From Silene latifolia (taxonomy: Eukaryota > Streptophyta > Magnoliopsida > Caryophyllales > Caryophyllaceae): a stretch of 64,000 bases of DNA. The translations under genes were made by a program, and so were the position numbers. The notes under the pieces are model-generated. The model worked only from the letters and a program-made list of their open reading frames with translations. It was not told the DNA's origin and searched no databases. Shown piece after piece: positions 48,098 through 60,587 of this stretch. The stretch's first letter is position 1, and each line of letters opens with the position of its first letter. The stretch covers positions 150,638,922 to 150,702,921 of the forward strand of contig NC_133538.1 in assembly GCF_048544455.1 (NCBI RefSeq), given 5' to 3'.

Positions 48098-50281
48098 TTG
48101 ATTTACTTTTCTAAAAAGACACTTTATTGCTTTCGTTAAACTTTCTTTTTATTGCTTTTGTGTGCGAGAGACTTCGCATTAATTCAGTTTGCTTAGGATT
48201 TAAAGACCTTTAGACTGTTACTTTGGGTTTTTGCGCAATTTTGGGAATGCTATTATGTGTATTTACAGGTTTCTGGACCTTCTTAGCTCAATTCATTGAG
48301 CTAATTCGAAGAAAATCAGAACTTACATCAGGTTTTCTGGTCGATCGACTGCCTCCTATGATCGATCGACTGAGCCGCGACACCAGGAGCTTCTGTTCCT
48401 GTTCACTCTGGTTGATCGACTACCTGCTATGGTCGATTGACCACTCCTGCTGCTGTACCTGTTCACAACCATCCCCCTGCTGTGTTTGGCCGATTTCTGT
48501 TTTCTACTGTTTCCTTATTTTGCACATAATTTTGCGTTTCGTAAATTGCTTTCTCGGAATTACGCGCGGTACTTTTGCTTCTTTTCAGGTACTTATTGGT
48601 AGCACTGCTGGATACTGAAACCTCCTAGCTCACGCTAGTTTGGGGAGGTTTCCTTTTGCTGCGCTTAAAGTCTTGTGAGTTCTCAAGTCACCTTCATGTC
48701 TTGTTTAGTTAATTTATCGCAAAACTCCCGTTTCCCTTTTATTTCATTATATGATTTTGCCCAATGGGGACATTGTGTGATTTGGTTTGGGGAAGGGTTT
48801 TGCATAGCATTCATATGTTTTTGCATTCACGTTTAATTATTCTGTTTGCATTGTTATTTAATTTCTCCATATATACAGAAAATTCAAAAAAAAAAATTGA
48901 AAAATTTCAAAAAAATTTAAAAAATTGCACGTTTACTTTTGCATTTAGGTCGAGTCAGAATGGTAGTATTTCAATGATGACATTGCATTTTCAGCTGTTT
49001 TATGCCTAAGCCTTGCTAATTGACATGTATTAGTAGAATCATATATGCATAGTCTACGAGTTTTCGTTAATTTACTTGCTGGACTTGAGACTTGACTTAA
49101 ATTTTGGCAAACTACTTATATTCTGAGATTTAGAGCCTATAACTGGTGTCATTCATGACCAGTTTATCTAGGATTGTGAGTATTTACTCCTTATGAGACA
49201 TGTTACACAAATTTACATAAATATGAACTTAATCTGCTTAATACCTGTATGCATTCGGGTTCGTGGTTAGTTGACACATGTGGAAGAGGTCACCCCTTTA
49301 TTCATTTCTCCCATAAGCTTCACACTGCCAGAAATAGCCTTGTTTGTCCCGTTACCTACATCCTACATTTAGCCTGCCCTTGTCAAGCTAGTAGCTTATG
49401 TTCTTGGGATTGTTACTTCGGTTTTGGTAGCTAATGCTCATTTTGAGATGATGTTGGGAAGATGAAAAAGGAAAGAAAGAGAAAAATAGAATTGAAAAAA
49501 GAAGAAGAAAAAAGAAAAAAAGAAAGAAAAAAAAAAGAAAGATAAGTTCGATCTATGGTCGGTCGACTGGACTCATTGGTCGATCGACTGAAGCCCGAGA
49601 AAAGAGAAAGAAATCAAATCGCATAATTCAAAGTCTTTATTTAAATGGCGATTTTTGCTACCATGTTGCATTCGTATCTTATGGGGAGTTGACTAATTAT
49701 GGAGATTGTGAGATTTGTGCTTGCTATTGGCACCGTTCTATTGTTTAATCTTGAGCAAGAAGTTGGATGTTGTTATTAATTTGGTTCCCTTAGTTACTAG
49801 CTTGGCTTTTAACTCTGTTTTTATCCAAATTTACTTTAGCCTCTTCCTGCCCATACCTCACATATCCATATTTACCTCGGCATGTGTCATGGTCATTTGT
49901 TTGGTTCGAATGCATATGTATGGTTGTAGAGATTATTTTGATATTAGATTGCAGGCATGTTCTTATAGGTTGTAGTTAGGTGAGAGTCATTACATTTACT
50001 TCTTTCTATCTTTACATATATTCACCTGTGCTATATTGTGATTTGAGCGACCCGTGAGAGTCCATAATGATAAGTCTCTATAGTTGACGGTTCAGCAGTT
50101 CTTAACGACTACATAACTCGTTTGCACGATTCACATTGCTAATTGATTGTTAGTTGTTGCATTAAATTGGTTTAGGCTTTACAGTTTGCATTTCGCTCTG
50201 AGATTGAACTCGTTCCATTAGGTTTTAGAATCGAGTATAGTTCTTGCTTGGGGACAAGCAAGGGTTTGGTTTGGGGAAGTT
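48098..50281 (+). other. Athila 3' non-coding region
   Basis: No RT, integrase or env-like frame. It holds TCGATCGA-type palindromes (48339-48365, variants at 48412 and 48431, 49559-49590), an A/G-rich tract (49455-49545) and the polypurine tract at the end. Small open frames are unsupported. Confidence 0.7.
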
Positions 50282-51819
50282 TGATACGTGTCATTTATAT
50301 GATGTTTTATACCCTATTTTATGCGCATTTCAGAGCTCATTTATGTAGTTTATGCTACTATTTTTCCCATTTCCGTCTACTTTCGTGTTTTTGTGCAATA
50401 TTGCAGAAATGTGAAGAATCCAGCGGGAAATGAGCCGAATCCGTCCCCGAGTACCTAGCATTGCATTTGACATGAAGTATTTACTCGGGAAGCGAACTTG
50501 GTGCGCATATCGAGGCCCGAAAGACTAAATCACGAAGTTTTTGAAGCAAAGTACCAGCTACAGTGGTCGATCGACCGATGCCTCTGGTCGATCGACCAGA
50601 GCACGACTTCCAGTAGCTCCTGTACAATGCAGTTCAGTCGATCGACTGGCATCAGTGGTCGATCGACCAAACCGATAATCTGACGCAAATAAAAAGAACG
50701 AGAAGTTAGAGGCCCATTGTAATTAGGTTTAGGAATAAGAGAGTTACGCAAAATTCTTATATAACGTAACCCTCTCTATTCTGGAATTCATTAAGTCTTT
50801 TATCATAAGAATTTTAGGAAATAATTAGGGTTTGATATTTCATTGTTTTTAGGGCATAATCATTCAATATACAATTTAATTTCATTTGCGCTTTTCGGAT
50901 TCTTCCTTTCTCTACAATTCTTACTGTAATTTTGCTTCCATAATTTTAGTTTACTTTATTCGTTCATAGATTAGAAATTGCTAGTTAGATTTCCCAAAGC
51001 CATATTATTGTTTTATGTTAGTTATTCATTTAGTTAATTTAAATATGAATTCGTTTGCTTTATTTGTTAATCTTATCATTGTTTTCATCACGAGTATAAG
51101 TAGCTAAATCCCCAGTGCTAAGATGTAGGGAATCTTTAGGTTAGACGGCTTCAATTCAGGCGACCTGTTTTCGGGCTCTGGTCGATCGACTGGGTTAGTT
51201 GGTCGATCGACTGGGGCCGTGTTAGATTAGCTACGTTTTAATGAATCAAATTGCTATATTTGACGAATCGAGTGCACGCGACTAGTTGAATGTTTAGGAA
51301 TTGACCGACCCGTTAAGATCGAAAGATAGAGAAGGAAGATAGACTACCTAATTAAGACGACTAAATTAATGAGATCGAGAGATAAGTTTATTTAGATTTT
51401 GAGTTTCATTAATCAAGAACGAAAGTTGGTATTAGTGAGACTAGGGACCCGTAGCTCAGGCCGAAAGGTTGCTACCTATTAAAAATGGACTGAGAGGACT
51501 TTTTATTTTCCCGTCTAACATGTTTAAGACAGTTTAACTAGAATTGCCGCCGTCGAAGCTACAATGAACCGACCGTCTTAGCATTCTTTTACTATTTGAT
51601 TTCATCCGTTCTTTTTAGTATCTCATTTATCTGCTTAGTTTACTATTGCCCTTTTAGTTATAGATTATTCAAATCAAACCCCCCTCACATTTGTTACTTA
51701 GACTAAAATCAGACGACTATTAATTGCATCGCCTCTCTGTGGTTCGACCCTGAGTGCCGCTATCTATAGTAGTAGTTTGGAAACTATAAATTTATCTTTG
51801 GTACTCTACGACGGTATCA
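50282..51819 (+). repeat. Athila 3' LTR, 1,538 bp
   Basis: Starts TGATACGTGTC and ends GGTATCA. It carries the same palindrome set as the 5' LTR (from 50568). A few point differences and short indels from the 5' LTR show the insertion is not brand new. Confidence 0.93.
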
Positions 51820-53051
51820 CCCATATACCAAGGTGCCTTACCAAGGACCACCCTAGCATATAAAGGTGCTCCCATCTCGGTTACCCGAGGTAAGTATATC
51901 AAAAGGACCATCAAAGAACAATTAATAAATTGTAAAGTTAACTTATTACATGTCTTAAAACCAAAATTCAAAGTATGAAGAAACGTAAACCAAATACAAC
52001 TGAAAAAGTATTAAAAGACTCGTGATAGCGGAAGCTAAGACTCTAGGTGATGACACTCCCATCCTCGATCCCGCAACTATCATAAATCATCACCTGTCAA
52101 TCAACTGCTCACCATCCCCGAATGGATCACCACAGTTTTATAAAACATAGACGGGGTCAGTTCACTGCATAAACAAGATAAGAAATATAGCAAACAACAT
52201 CCAAGGTAATCAACACACATTCCTCCAAACTCTATCCGTAACCATTAACCAACTACACACCAAAGTGTGTAGCATTGCCAGGTTCCCATCACAACAGGAG
52301 ACCCTCACTGCCAGTGGGGGACCACAACCTTGCCCAAGCCCCGCTCATCGCAACGAGCAATAACCCATGTCCATTAATGTGCACATCCCCTTGTGACGGG
52401 AACCACAAGGGACGAATCAGGGGCGTGAAGCCATTCCCGAAGATGACTCCACTCAGCCGAGGATGCACCTCGAGAACCCCAGACAATCAAACAACCAAGT
52501 TCACAATACCAATATAGACATGCGAAATCCAAGGTACAATCTCAACCATAAAAGTAATCATGCCAGTTAAACAATCATCATCTTATACTTAAATATACAT
52601 TCAACTAAGTAGGGAAACCCTACCTTTTGCAATCCAAGCACACACAAGCAGTCAATAGCAATTCTCCATGACACCGTCACCTTCACACAACAATCACATA
52701 ACATCACTATAAACCATTTCCCCAAATTAACCCAAATTAGGGTTTGCACAAATTCTAACAATAACAATAATAAACTGATTAGGAATACTAGAGACTTACA
52801 AACACCATCGATGCGGAAAACGAGATCCAAAAGCTCACAATCGATCAACCTGGGCTTAGGAAATGATGAAGATGATTAGAGAAGTTTAGAGCGTCGTTAG
52901 GTTTTGTAAAATAATGATTTAAAAACTGATCAAGACGCTATTTATACTTCTCTAATCATTTTAATCAAAAACACACGACACACTACTCGGCCGAGTACGC
53001 CCTACTCGGCCGAGTATCACACTACTTAGCCGAGTGTTCCTCGGCAGTAAC
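51820..53051 (+). mobile_element. gypsy LTR, main part (split by Athila and copia-2)
   Basis: Continues from 43537-43550 and resumes at 61581-61670, where it ends GGTATTACA; total about 1.34 kb. It has the CTCGGTTACCCGAG hairpin (51883-51896), TGTGCACATCC with the hairpin CCCTTGTG/CACAAGGG (52388-52411), and TACTCGGCCGAGTA palindromes at 52984 and 53003. A probable solo LTR: no primer site or internal region adjoins it. Confidence 0.7.
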
Positions 53052-54043
53052 TGTTGGGGCTGGTGTCCTTTACAGTTAGTGCAAGGACATTTAAATCTCT
53101 AAAAGGATCAAAGGGTATACTTTTGTATCATAATCAGTTGGTCCACGTTTATCAATAACGGTTGGCTTGCTAGATAAGTTTGACGTTATTGTCATACAGA
53201 TGGCGGTGATCAACTGGTCCCTAAAAGTCACACCTATAGGATACGTTTGAGAGATGTGACGGTATGAAAATACAGTCATGTAGATGCCAAATTTTGACTA
53301 ACCAGTTAGTCTGAGTTATTTGACTAATAATTAGTCAAAATGTGATGTTGAGATATTTTATTTAATACGGATTAAATAATAATGGCTAAGGCGAATTGTG
53401 ATTAATTCGTAAATTGAATATAAGCGTTTTATATTTAATTAAATGTATATTGAATATAATTATACAATATTGTCTTTGTCGGACATGTATTAATGATTCA
53501 ACTAATCCGTGGTATTAGTTGATGCTTTAATATCCGATAACCGATAATGATTTATAATGAAACCGCATCATATACATTTAGAATTTAACGAACCGGACCA
53601 CGAGTTAAAATGAAGAGGAAATGGAAAAGCCCATCTCCTCTCCTTGGACTCGGTTTTGGCCGAATGGTATAGACAAAAGAGAGCTCTCTCTCTTTTTTTG
53701 TAAAAGGCTAATTCATTTGTTAGAAAATTAGGGTTTTTGGAGATCATTTTTCTCTGAAAACCTAGATCTCTCATCTAAGCAAAAACTCACAAAACAATCC
53801 TCTCAATATTGCAAGGCAATTAGAGGATTCATTCTAGCACGAGGGCATTTCTCGGACAATCTTGGGTGCAACAATTAGGAGGAGATCTACTTTGATCTCT
53901 CATTGCCGAATTGCACTAGGACCGGAGGTTATTGCTTAATCTTTATCGTTTCCTTGTTATTTTCGTTTTATGACTATAAATCGCGTATTAAATTTGCGTT
54001 ATAATCCTATAAAGAAAGGGTTTTATACGGATATTACCCTACA
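53052..54043 (+). repeat. copia-2 upstream LTR, 992 bp
   Basis: Contains nested inverted repeats built from TTGACTAA/TTAGTCAA (53291-53341), TATA-like AT-rich DNA after 53400, and TTACCCTACA at the end. Confidence 0.92.
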
Positions 54044-56284
54044 AGTGGTATCAGAGCGAGGCCACGTAAATTTTTCTATGTGATTTTCATCAAACGGATT
54101 TTGAATCGGTAATTTTTTTGTTTAAAACCCTCACGGCACAATTTTTTTTTTTGTCGGCAATTATTTTTTTTGCTGCGTTTTTTTTTGTGTTTTGTGCCTT
54201 GGGATCCGTGTCTTGCATACACGGTGATGGTTGTCTATTGTTTTGTTATCATTTTGATCTTTGCATATTGTTTTGTAATCGATATTCATCGCAATATGTT
54301 AAAGATCTATCAAAATGATTGCATAAAATTTCGTGTGGCACAAATTTTTGTCTCGAAAAATTCTTGAAAACCGTGTGGCCTCAAGTCACGGCCTGTTTTC
54401 TATTTTTGCATTGATTTGCGTGCCACACATTTTGTTAGATCGTTTGATCTCTTGTTTTCAATCGTTCTTCACATGTTGTAATTTTAACCGATAATTATTG
54501 CAATATGTTGAAGATGTAACAATTGTAGTTTGATTTCTATACGGATTAGATTAAAATTGCAATTGTGTTTTATCAAACCGTTTTGTTTTGATCTCTTGTT
54601 GCTCTCGTTTTAAAGCCGATTGTTTTTTTTTGGCCTTTTAAGGCTCCCGGCATTTTGCCTTATAAAAAAAAAAAATTTTTTTTTCCTTTTTCGGTACTTG
54701 TTCACGTACAAAGAAGATCGAGAAGAAAAAAAAAAAAAAAAAAAATTTTGTTTGTTTTTTTTTTCTTTCGGGCCAATTTTGCATAAAACGGATTTATGCT
54801 CTCGCTTGATAGTGAAACGGTTCACCCACGTAAAATTAAGTTACTTTAAAACAATTTATAGTAACGGATTATCTCGGATTAAAATTAACTTGACTAAAGC
54901 GGTTTTGTCATATAATTTTAATTATCTTTGGTGGTTTGGATAAATTTAACATAATTACGGAATTATGTCACGAATAAATTTAAATTTAGTTGATGCATTT
55001 TATTCATCGTTCTTGTTTAATTTGAATGCTTTTAATTACGTATTTATTTATTTTTGCAAACGGTTGTAACTTAGTGTGGCCTTAGTAGAACGTGTTACCG
55101 TAATGATGGAACACGGTCTTGGTTGTATTTTGAGATCTCGTATCTCCATTTTTATTTCTTTTAATTACAGTTTTTATTTAGAATGTAAATAGGTTTATAT
55201 TTGTAAATTTTAAATTGTAATTTTTGAGAAGACCAAAGATGGAGACCGGATGCTCACTCCCGCTACATGGATCAAGATGGAACATCAAGACAAGCTTCTC
55301 GGGTCCAACGGTGGATTCCAAAGTTGTTTTATGTTTTTTTATTAGGATAGGCCACACTAGGAATTTTTATTTACGTATTGCATTCTTTTATTTATTTTTC
55401 GTAACGATAATATGCATCATATTCCGCCTAAAAACCAAACCACCTAATTATTGCATGAAAACTGACACATATAGAGGTCACGAGTTAGTTTTCTTTGACA
55501 TTCTCATGTCACACGATTTTTAAGCCATCACCCAAATTAATTCATTCACGCAGACGCTAGTTATTCGTTCACTTAATATGAATTATAATTTAGTTGATGG
55601 GATCTTCCTCGTATAAACAAAAAATTGAGAACGGTCTTTATAGGTCAAACTCCAATGAGTCCCTTCTTCGTCGGTAGGCATAATATGACCCCTTCTACGT
55701 CGGGTAAGTTGGAACCGATTGACCTATTTTATCTCAACACTATGGTCACTAAACGATCCTGTGACTATGGTGGACTATAGATAGGATTTACGGAAATCTA
55801 TCGACCAAGAGTTCTTACGGAAGAATTAGCTAAACAGTTGGCTTATCAATTTACAGAAATTGAGTCTTGGGATCACTTGTATCATTCTTGAGGGAGATCA
55901 ATTATGCAAGTGCGAGAGTCTACACGTTAAAATGAATTTTAAAATAGACTTAAATCACCTCGATGAGTTGCTTATTTCGTTTTTGTTTTTCTTTCTTTTT
56001 CAGTGTAGATCACGAACTTTTAAACTGCTAATAACAAATGGTGGTTCTCGATAACCCAATGCCAAGTGCCACATTGGACCGTGAGTCCCGGCTTCGGATC
56101 TTCATGAATCGGATGAATCGGTCTACTCGATGAAGAATGATGGATCAAACTTCGCGGGACCGGGAGGCGGCATTACGGAATCTTGCCGCTGGCGACGGAA
56201 GCTCAAATATTTATTAGAGCCCATCCCGGCAAACCCTGGTCCCACGGCTAGAGTCTTGAAATCACCAAGTTTAATGATTTACGT
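54044..56284 (+). other. copia-2 leader and damaged gag N-terminus
   Basis: About 2 kb of leader after the primer site, with long T and A runs (54620-54780) and no ORF of note. From about 56039 a gag-like N-terminus (MVVLDNPMPSATLDRE) reads briefly and is then broken by an in-frame stop. Confidence 0.6.
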
Positions 56285-57163
56285 ATGGAAGCGGGTGCGA
56301 TTAAAAACGTACTCATTTTTGCAATGGAACCCAATTTGCAGAAACGCTTCATAGCCCATGGTGCGAACAAGATTTTCACCACGCTCACCAAGGAATTCTC
56401 GAAAGCACCGAGAATCGTGACCTATGAGCATACCACTCGCTTCTTTGATGCGAGACTCCAGAAGGGCCAACCGGTTAGCCCACACATTCTCAGCATGATT
56501 GAGAATGTCGAGAAGCTGGAGACCTTTGATTGTAAGATCAGCGAGAACATTGTGATCGACCGCATGCTTCACTCACTCCACGATGGTTTTTCGCAATTTA
56601 GAGCGAATTACTATATGAATGATTTGAAGAAAAGTCCCCATGAACTGCACTCCCTTCTCGTACAGACCGAGAAGGACATGAAGTTCAGTGGGAGCTTGAA
56701 ACAGGATGTTCTCGTTGTGACAAACAAGGGGAAAGGTAAGGGCAAAGCTCGGCAAACCTAGCGAAGAGGTAAACCGAAGTTCAAGAAGTCGGGTTCAGGT
56801 AAGAGTGGGCCTGGTGAGTCGAGCACCTCATCAGGCGCGACAAAGAGCAAAAATGAAAACATGGAGTGCCATCATTGCCACAAGACTGGGCATTGGAAGC
56901 GTACATGTCCTGTTTATCATGAGGACTTAAAGGCAGGTCGTGTTAAACCTGTTGGTATGTCTTCTCTCTCTTCTACTTTTATTCATATGATTGAGATTAA
57001 CCACGCAAGTTACGGAACTTGGGTACTTGATACTGGTTGTGGTTCTCATATGTGTAATCATGTGCGGGGGCTCCGAAACATCGAACCCCTCGTAAAGGGT
57101 GAGGTGGACTGCGTGTCGGGAATGGAGCAAGAGTGGCTGCCATCTCAAAGGGGACATATGTGA
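56285..57163 (+). pseudogene. copia-2 gag and protease
   Basis: The gag core (56285-56761) has the UBN2-type pattern, with YEHTTRFFDARLQKGQPVSP. TAG at 56759-56761 interrupts it in frame. The same frame then gives a zinc knuckle CHHCHKTGHWKRTC (56867-56908) and the protease motif WVLDTGCGSHMC (about 57019-57054). It shifts near 57115 before integrase. Confidence 0.9.
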
Positions 57164-58380
57164 TCCAGCTTCCTAGCGGATTTGAGTTGTCATTATATGA
57201 CTGCTATTATGTACCTAGTCTTTCGAAAAACATTATTTCAGTTTCTGCACTTGACAAACTTGGTTTTTCATTTGTAATAGAGAATAATAGTTGTTTTTTC
57301 TCGTTACACAATATGATTTATGGCAAGGCAGTATCCATGAACGGAATTTATGTTTTAGATCAGACCACCGAAATATTACACGTAATGAATAAAAAGTTAA
57401 AGGTTGGTGACAAAGATCAAACGTATCTATGGCACTGCCGTATGGGACACATTAATGAGAAACGGGTAAAACAGCTCATTAAAAATGGAGCTATCTCGGC
57501 CTTCGATTTTCAATCATTTGGCACGTGTGAATCATGTCTCATCGGTAAGATGACTCGGATTTCCTTCAAAGGTGTTGGAATGCGCGCTGCTGACCTATTA
57601 GGACTCATACACACGGATGTATGTAGCCCTATGTCAATCACCGCACGAGAAGGCTATAGGTATTTCATCACTTTCACGGATGATTTAAGTAGATATGGCT
57701 ATGTCTACTTAATGAAACACAAAAGTGAATCCTTTGAGAAATTCAAAGAATACCAGAATAGGGTACAGAACCTATTGGGTAGAAAGATTAAAACACTACG
57801 TTCGGATCGTGGTGGCGAGTATCTTTCTCACGAGTTTGATCAACACCTAAAGGACTGTGGGATTGCCCTACAGTTAACTCCACCTGGAACACCTCAGCTG
57901 AATGGTGTGTCCGAACGGAGAAATCGAACATTACTTGATATGGTTCGATCCATGATGAGTCACACCGTGTTGCCTGACTCATTATGGGGTTATGCTCTTC
58001 TGTCAGCTGCTCTAATACTTAACCGAAGTCCGTCTAAAGCTGTTGACAAGACTCCATATGAACTATGGAAGGGAACGGTCCCTAACTTGTCCTTTATACG
58101 GGTATGGGGCTGCGAGGCTTATGTCAAGTGGAGACACGAGGATAAGCTCGGCCCGCGAGCGGTCAAGACATACTTTATAGGTTATCCTAAAGGAACGCTT
58201 GGTCATTACTTTTATTCGCCAACCGAACAACGTGTTTTTGTTGCGGCTAGTGCGACATTCTTAGAGAAGGAATTTCTCGAGAATGCAAAGAGTGATAGAA
58301 CCTTCGAACTGTCGGAGATTCCAGAACCAAGTACCGAGCAACTATTGGAGGAACATATTCCTTCAATCCATGCATGTTAA
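57133..58380 (+). pseudogene. copia-2 integrase
   Basis: Zinc-binding HCRMGHINEKRVKQLI then CESCLIGK (HHCC type), the core LIHTDVCSPM (Asp), LRSDRGGEYLS (Asp) and PQLNGVSERRNRTLLD (Glu), and the C-terminal RVWGCEAYVK and YFIGYPKGT. An in-frame TAA at 58378-58380 separates it from RT. Confidence 0.93.
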
Positions 58381-58440
58381 CATTCCGAGGAACCTAGGAG
58401 GTCGGGAAGAGTCTCTATTCCTCCGGACAGATACATTGGT

Positions 58441-59334
58441 ATGGTCGAGGAACATGACATAGATGACGTTCTACTCTTAACGAGTAGTGAACCCGCAACC
58501 TATAAAGGTGCCATGACTAGTTCTAACTCAAAGCTATGGCTTGAGGCCATGCAATCCGAGATGGACTCTATGTATGAGAACAACGTATGGGATCTTGTTG
58601 ACTTACCTGCTAAGGTTCGTCCCCTTCAATGCAAATGGCTTTACAAGATAAAGCATTCTGTGGAAGGTCAACAAGATATCTATAAAGCACGACTAGTTGC
58701 TAAAGGTTTCACCCAAGTGCCAGGTTTGCACTACGATGAAATCTTCGCACCCGTAGTCATGCTGCGTTCCATTCGGATTATCTTAGCGATTGCCGCTTTT
58801 CATGACTATGAAATTTGGCAAATGGATGTGAAAACCGCCTTCTTAAACGGCTTTTTGGAGGAAGAGTTGTACATGGTACAACCCGAAGGTTTCATCGATC
58901 CAGAACATCCTAAGAAAGTGTGCAAGCTTAAGCGTTCCATTTATGGACTTAAGCAAGCATCAAGGAGTTGGAATCATCGCTTCGACCAAGTGATTAAAGA
59001 AAATGGATTTACTCGATCGGTCGAGGAACCATGTCTTTATATCAAGTCGAGTGGGAGCAAGATTGTCTTCCTAATATTGTATGTCGATGACATACTCCTG
59101 ATTGGGAATGACATACCTCTCTTAACTTCGGTGAAAGTATGGTTGAAAAACCATTTCCAGATGAAAGATCTGGGAGAGGCACAAAGAATTCTAGGCATCC
59201 GTATCTATCGAGATAGATCACGACGGATGTTATCTCTCGATCGGGGAGTCTTACATAGACAAAATCCTAGAGAGATTCAAAGCATGACTAACTCCAAAAG
59301 GGGTTTCTTCCTATGGCTCCAGGGGTGCATTTGA
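58441..59334 (+). pseudogene. copia-2 reverse transcriptase
   Basis: In the same frame as integrase after the stop. Motifs: WLEAMQSEMDSM, KARLVAKGFTQ, WQMDVKTAFLNGFLEEE, the catalytic LILYVDDILLIGN and LGEAQRILGI. A frame change near 59270-59330 leads into RNase H. Confidence 0.93.
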
Positions 59335-60071
59335 GCAAGTCTCAGGCACTAGAGACACCGGAAGAGAAAGAGCGCATGGCACGGATTCCCTATGCTTCGG
59401 CTATAGGATCAATCATGTATGCCATGATATGCACACGTCCGGACGTGGCATATGCATTGAGTATGACAAGTCGATTCCAACAACATCCAGGTGAACCACA
59501 TTGGCTGGCTGTCAAGAACATTCTTAAGTACCGCCGGAGGACTAAAGATTGGGCATTGACTTATGGAGGCCCTCAAAAGCTATGCGCAACCGATTCTGAG
59601 ATGCTAGCTTCCAAACGGATCGTGATGACTCGAAATCTCGGACTGGATTCGTTTTTACTCTTAATGGCGCTGATCATCACTGGAAGAGTTCGAAACAAAC
59701 TGTTACATAAAGCAGATTCTACGACCGAGTCCGAGTACTATGCCGCGTCCGAAGCTACAAAGGAAGCGATATGGATGCGTCAATTCTTACATGGACTATC
59801 CGTAGTGCCTAGTTCGAATGACCCGATCACCATCTATTGCGACAATAGTGGTGCCATCTTCCAAGCTAAGGAGCCAAAGTCTAGCAACAAGTCTAGACAT
59901 GTACAACGGAAAGCTCATCTAATCCGAGATTACATGGAGCAAAAGGAAGTAGTGATAGAAAAGATTGCTACAGATGACAACATAGCAGATCCTCTCACTA
60001 AAGCATTACGACAAGATAAGCATGAAGGGCACGTTAATTCCATGGGAATTAAACGTGTTCCTAAGTTGTAG
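59313..60071 (+). pseudogene. copia-2 RNase H
   Basis: Starts after the shift: ARIPYASAIGSIMYAMICTR, TSRFQQHPGEPHW, then STTESEYYAASEATKEA, IYCDNSGAIF and ADPLTKAL. The segment around the first RNase H Asp is poorly preserved. TAG at 60069-60071 ends it. Confidence 0.9.
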
Positions 60072-60426
60072 TACTCTTTTATGGATTAGATTCATTCCCT
60101 TTTGTACTCTATACGACATCATCGTTTTGATATTTATATATTTTGTTTTTTCATGTGGAATTGTACGACAATTTTTGAACACCACAAAGTGAACTGAACG
60201 AACATTATATTTTTCAGTCCTTAATTGCCCACATGAGCTGATAACTCTGGCAATTATTTTGTGACGTTGGTTGATGGTGGGTTCCACGAGCCATAAGTCA
60301 ACCGGTTGACTGACCAATCATAGAGGCGATTTATACGGATATTTCGTAGGACACAATTGTGACATCGACGTGGAGTCCTAAATGTTTTATAACATTCGGA
60401 GTCCTAAATGTTTTATAACATTCGGT
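60072..60426 (+). other. copia-2 3' non-coding region
   Basis: No ORF. A 26-bp unit (agtcctaaatgttttataac and six more bases) is tandemly repeated at about 60374-60425, right before the duplicated host flank. No polypurine tract abuts an LTR here. Confidence 0.7.
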
Positions 60427-60587
60427 GCGTCGTTAGGTTTTGTAAAATAATGATTTAAAAACTGATCAAGACGCTATTTATACTTCTCTAATCATTTTAA
60501 TCAAAAACACACGACACACTACTCGGCCGAGTACGCCCTACTCGGCCGAGTATCACACTACTTAGCCGAGTGTTCCTCGGCAGTAAC
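60427..60587 (+). repeat. 161-bp copy of the left host flank
   Basis: Identical by eye to 52891-53051, including the two TACTCGGCCGAGTA palindromes and the GTAAC next to the LTR. It belongs to the host gypsy LTR, yet lies between copia-2 interior and its downstream LTR. Confidence 0.95.

Larger units (their letters stand above)
43551..51819 (+). mobile_element. Athila-type Ty3/gypsy element without RT, 8.3 kb
   Basis: The LTRs, 43551-45094 and 50282-51819, both start TGAT(A/G)CGTGTC and end GGTATCA. The primer site TGGCGCTGTTGCCGGGG follows the 5' LTR and a polypurine tract, TTTGGTTTGGGGAAGT (50266-50281), precedes the 3' LTR. Flanks CTCAT and CCCAT differ at one base. It carries gag and protease only; no RT, RNase H or integrase is present in the 2.2 kb after protease. 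Palindromes centred on TCGATCGA occur in both LTRs, gag and the 3' non-coding part. Confidence 0.93.
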
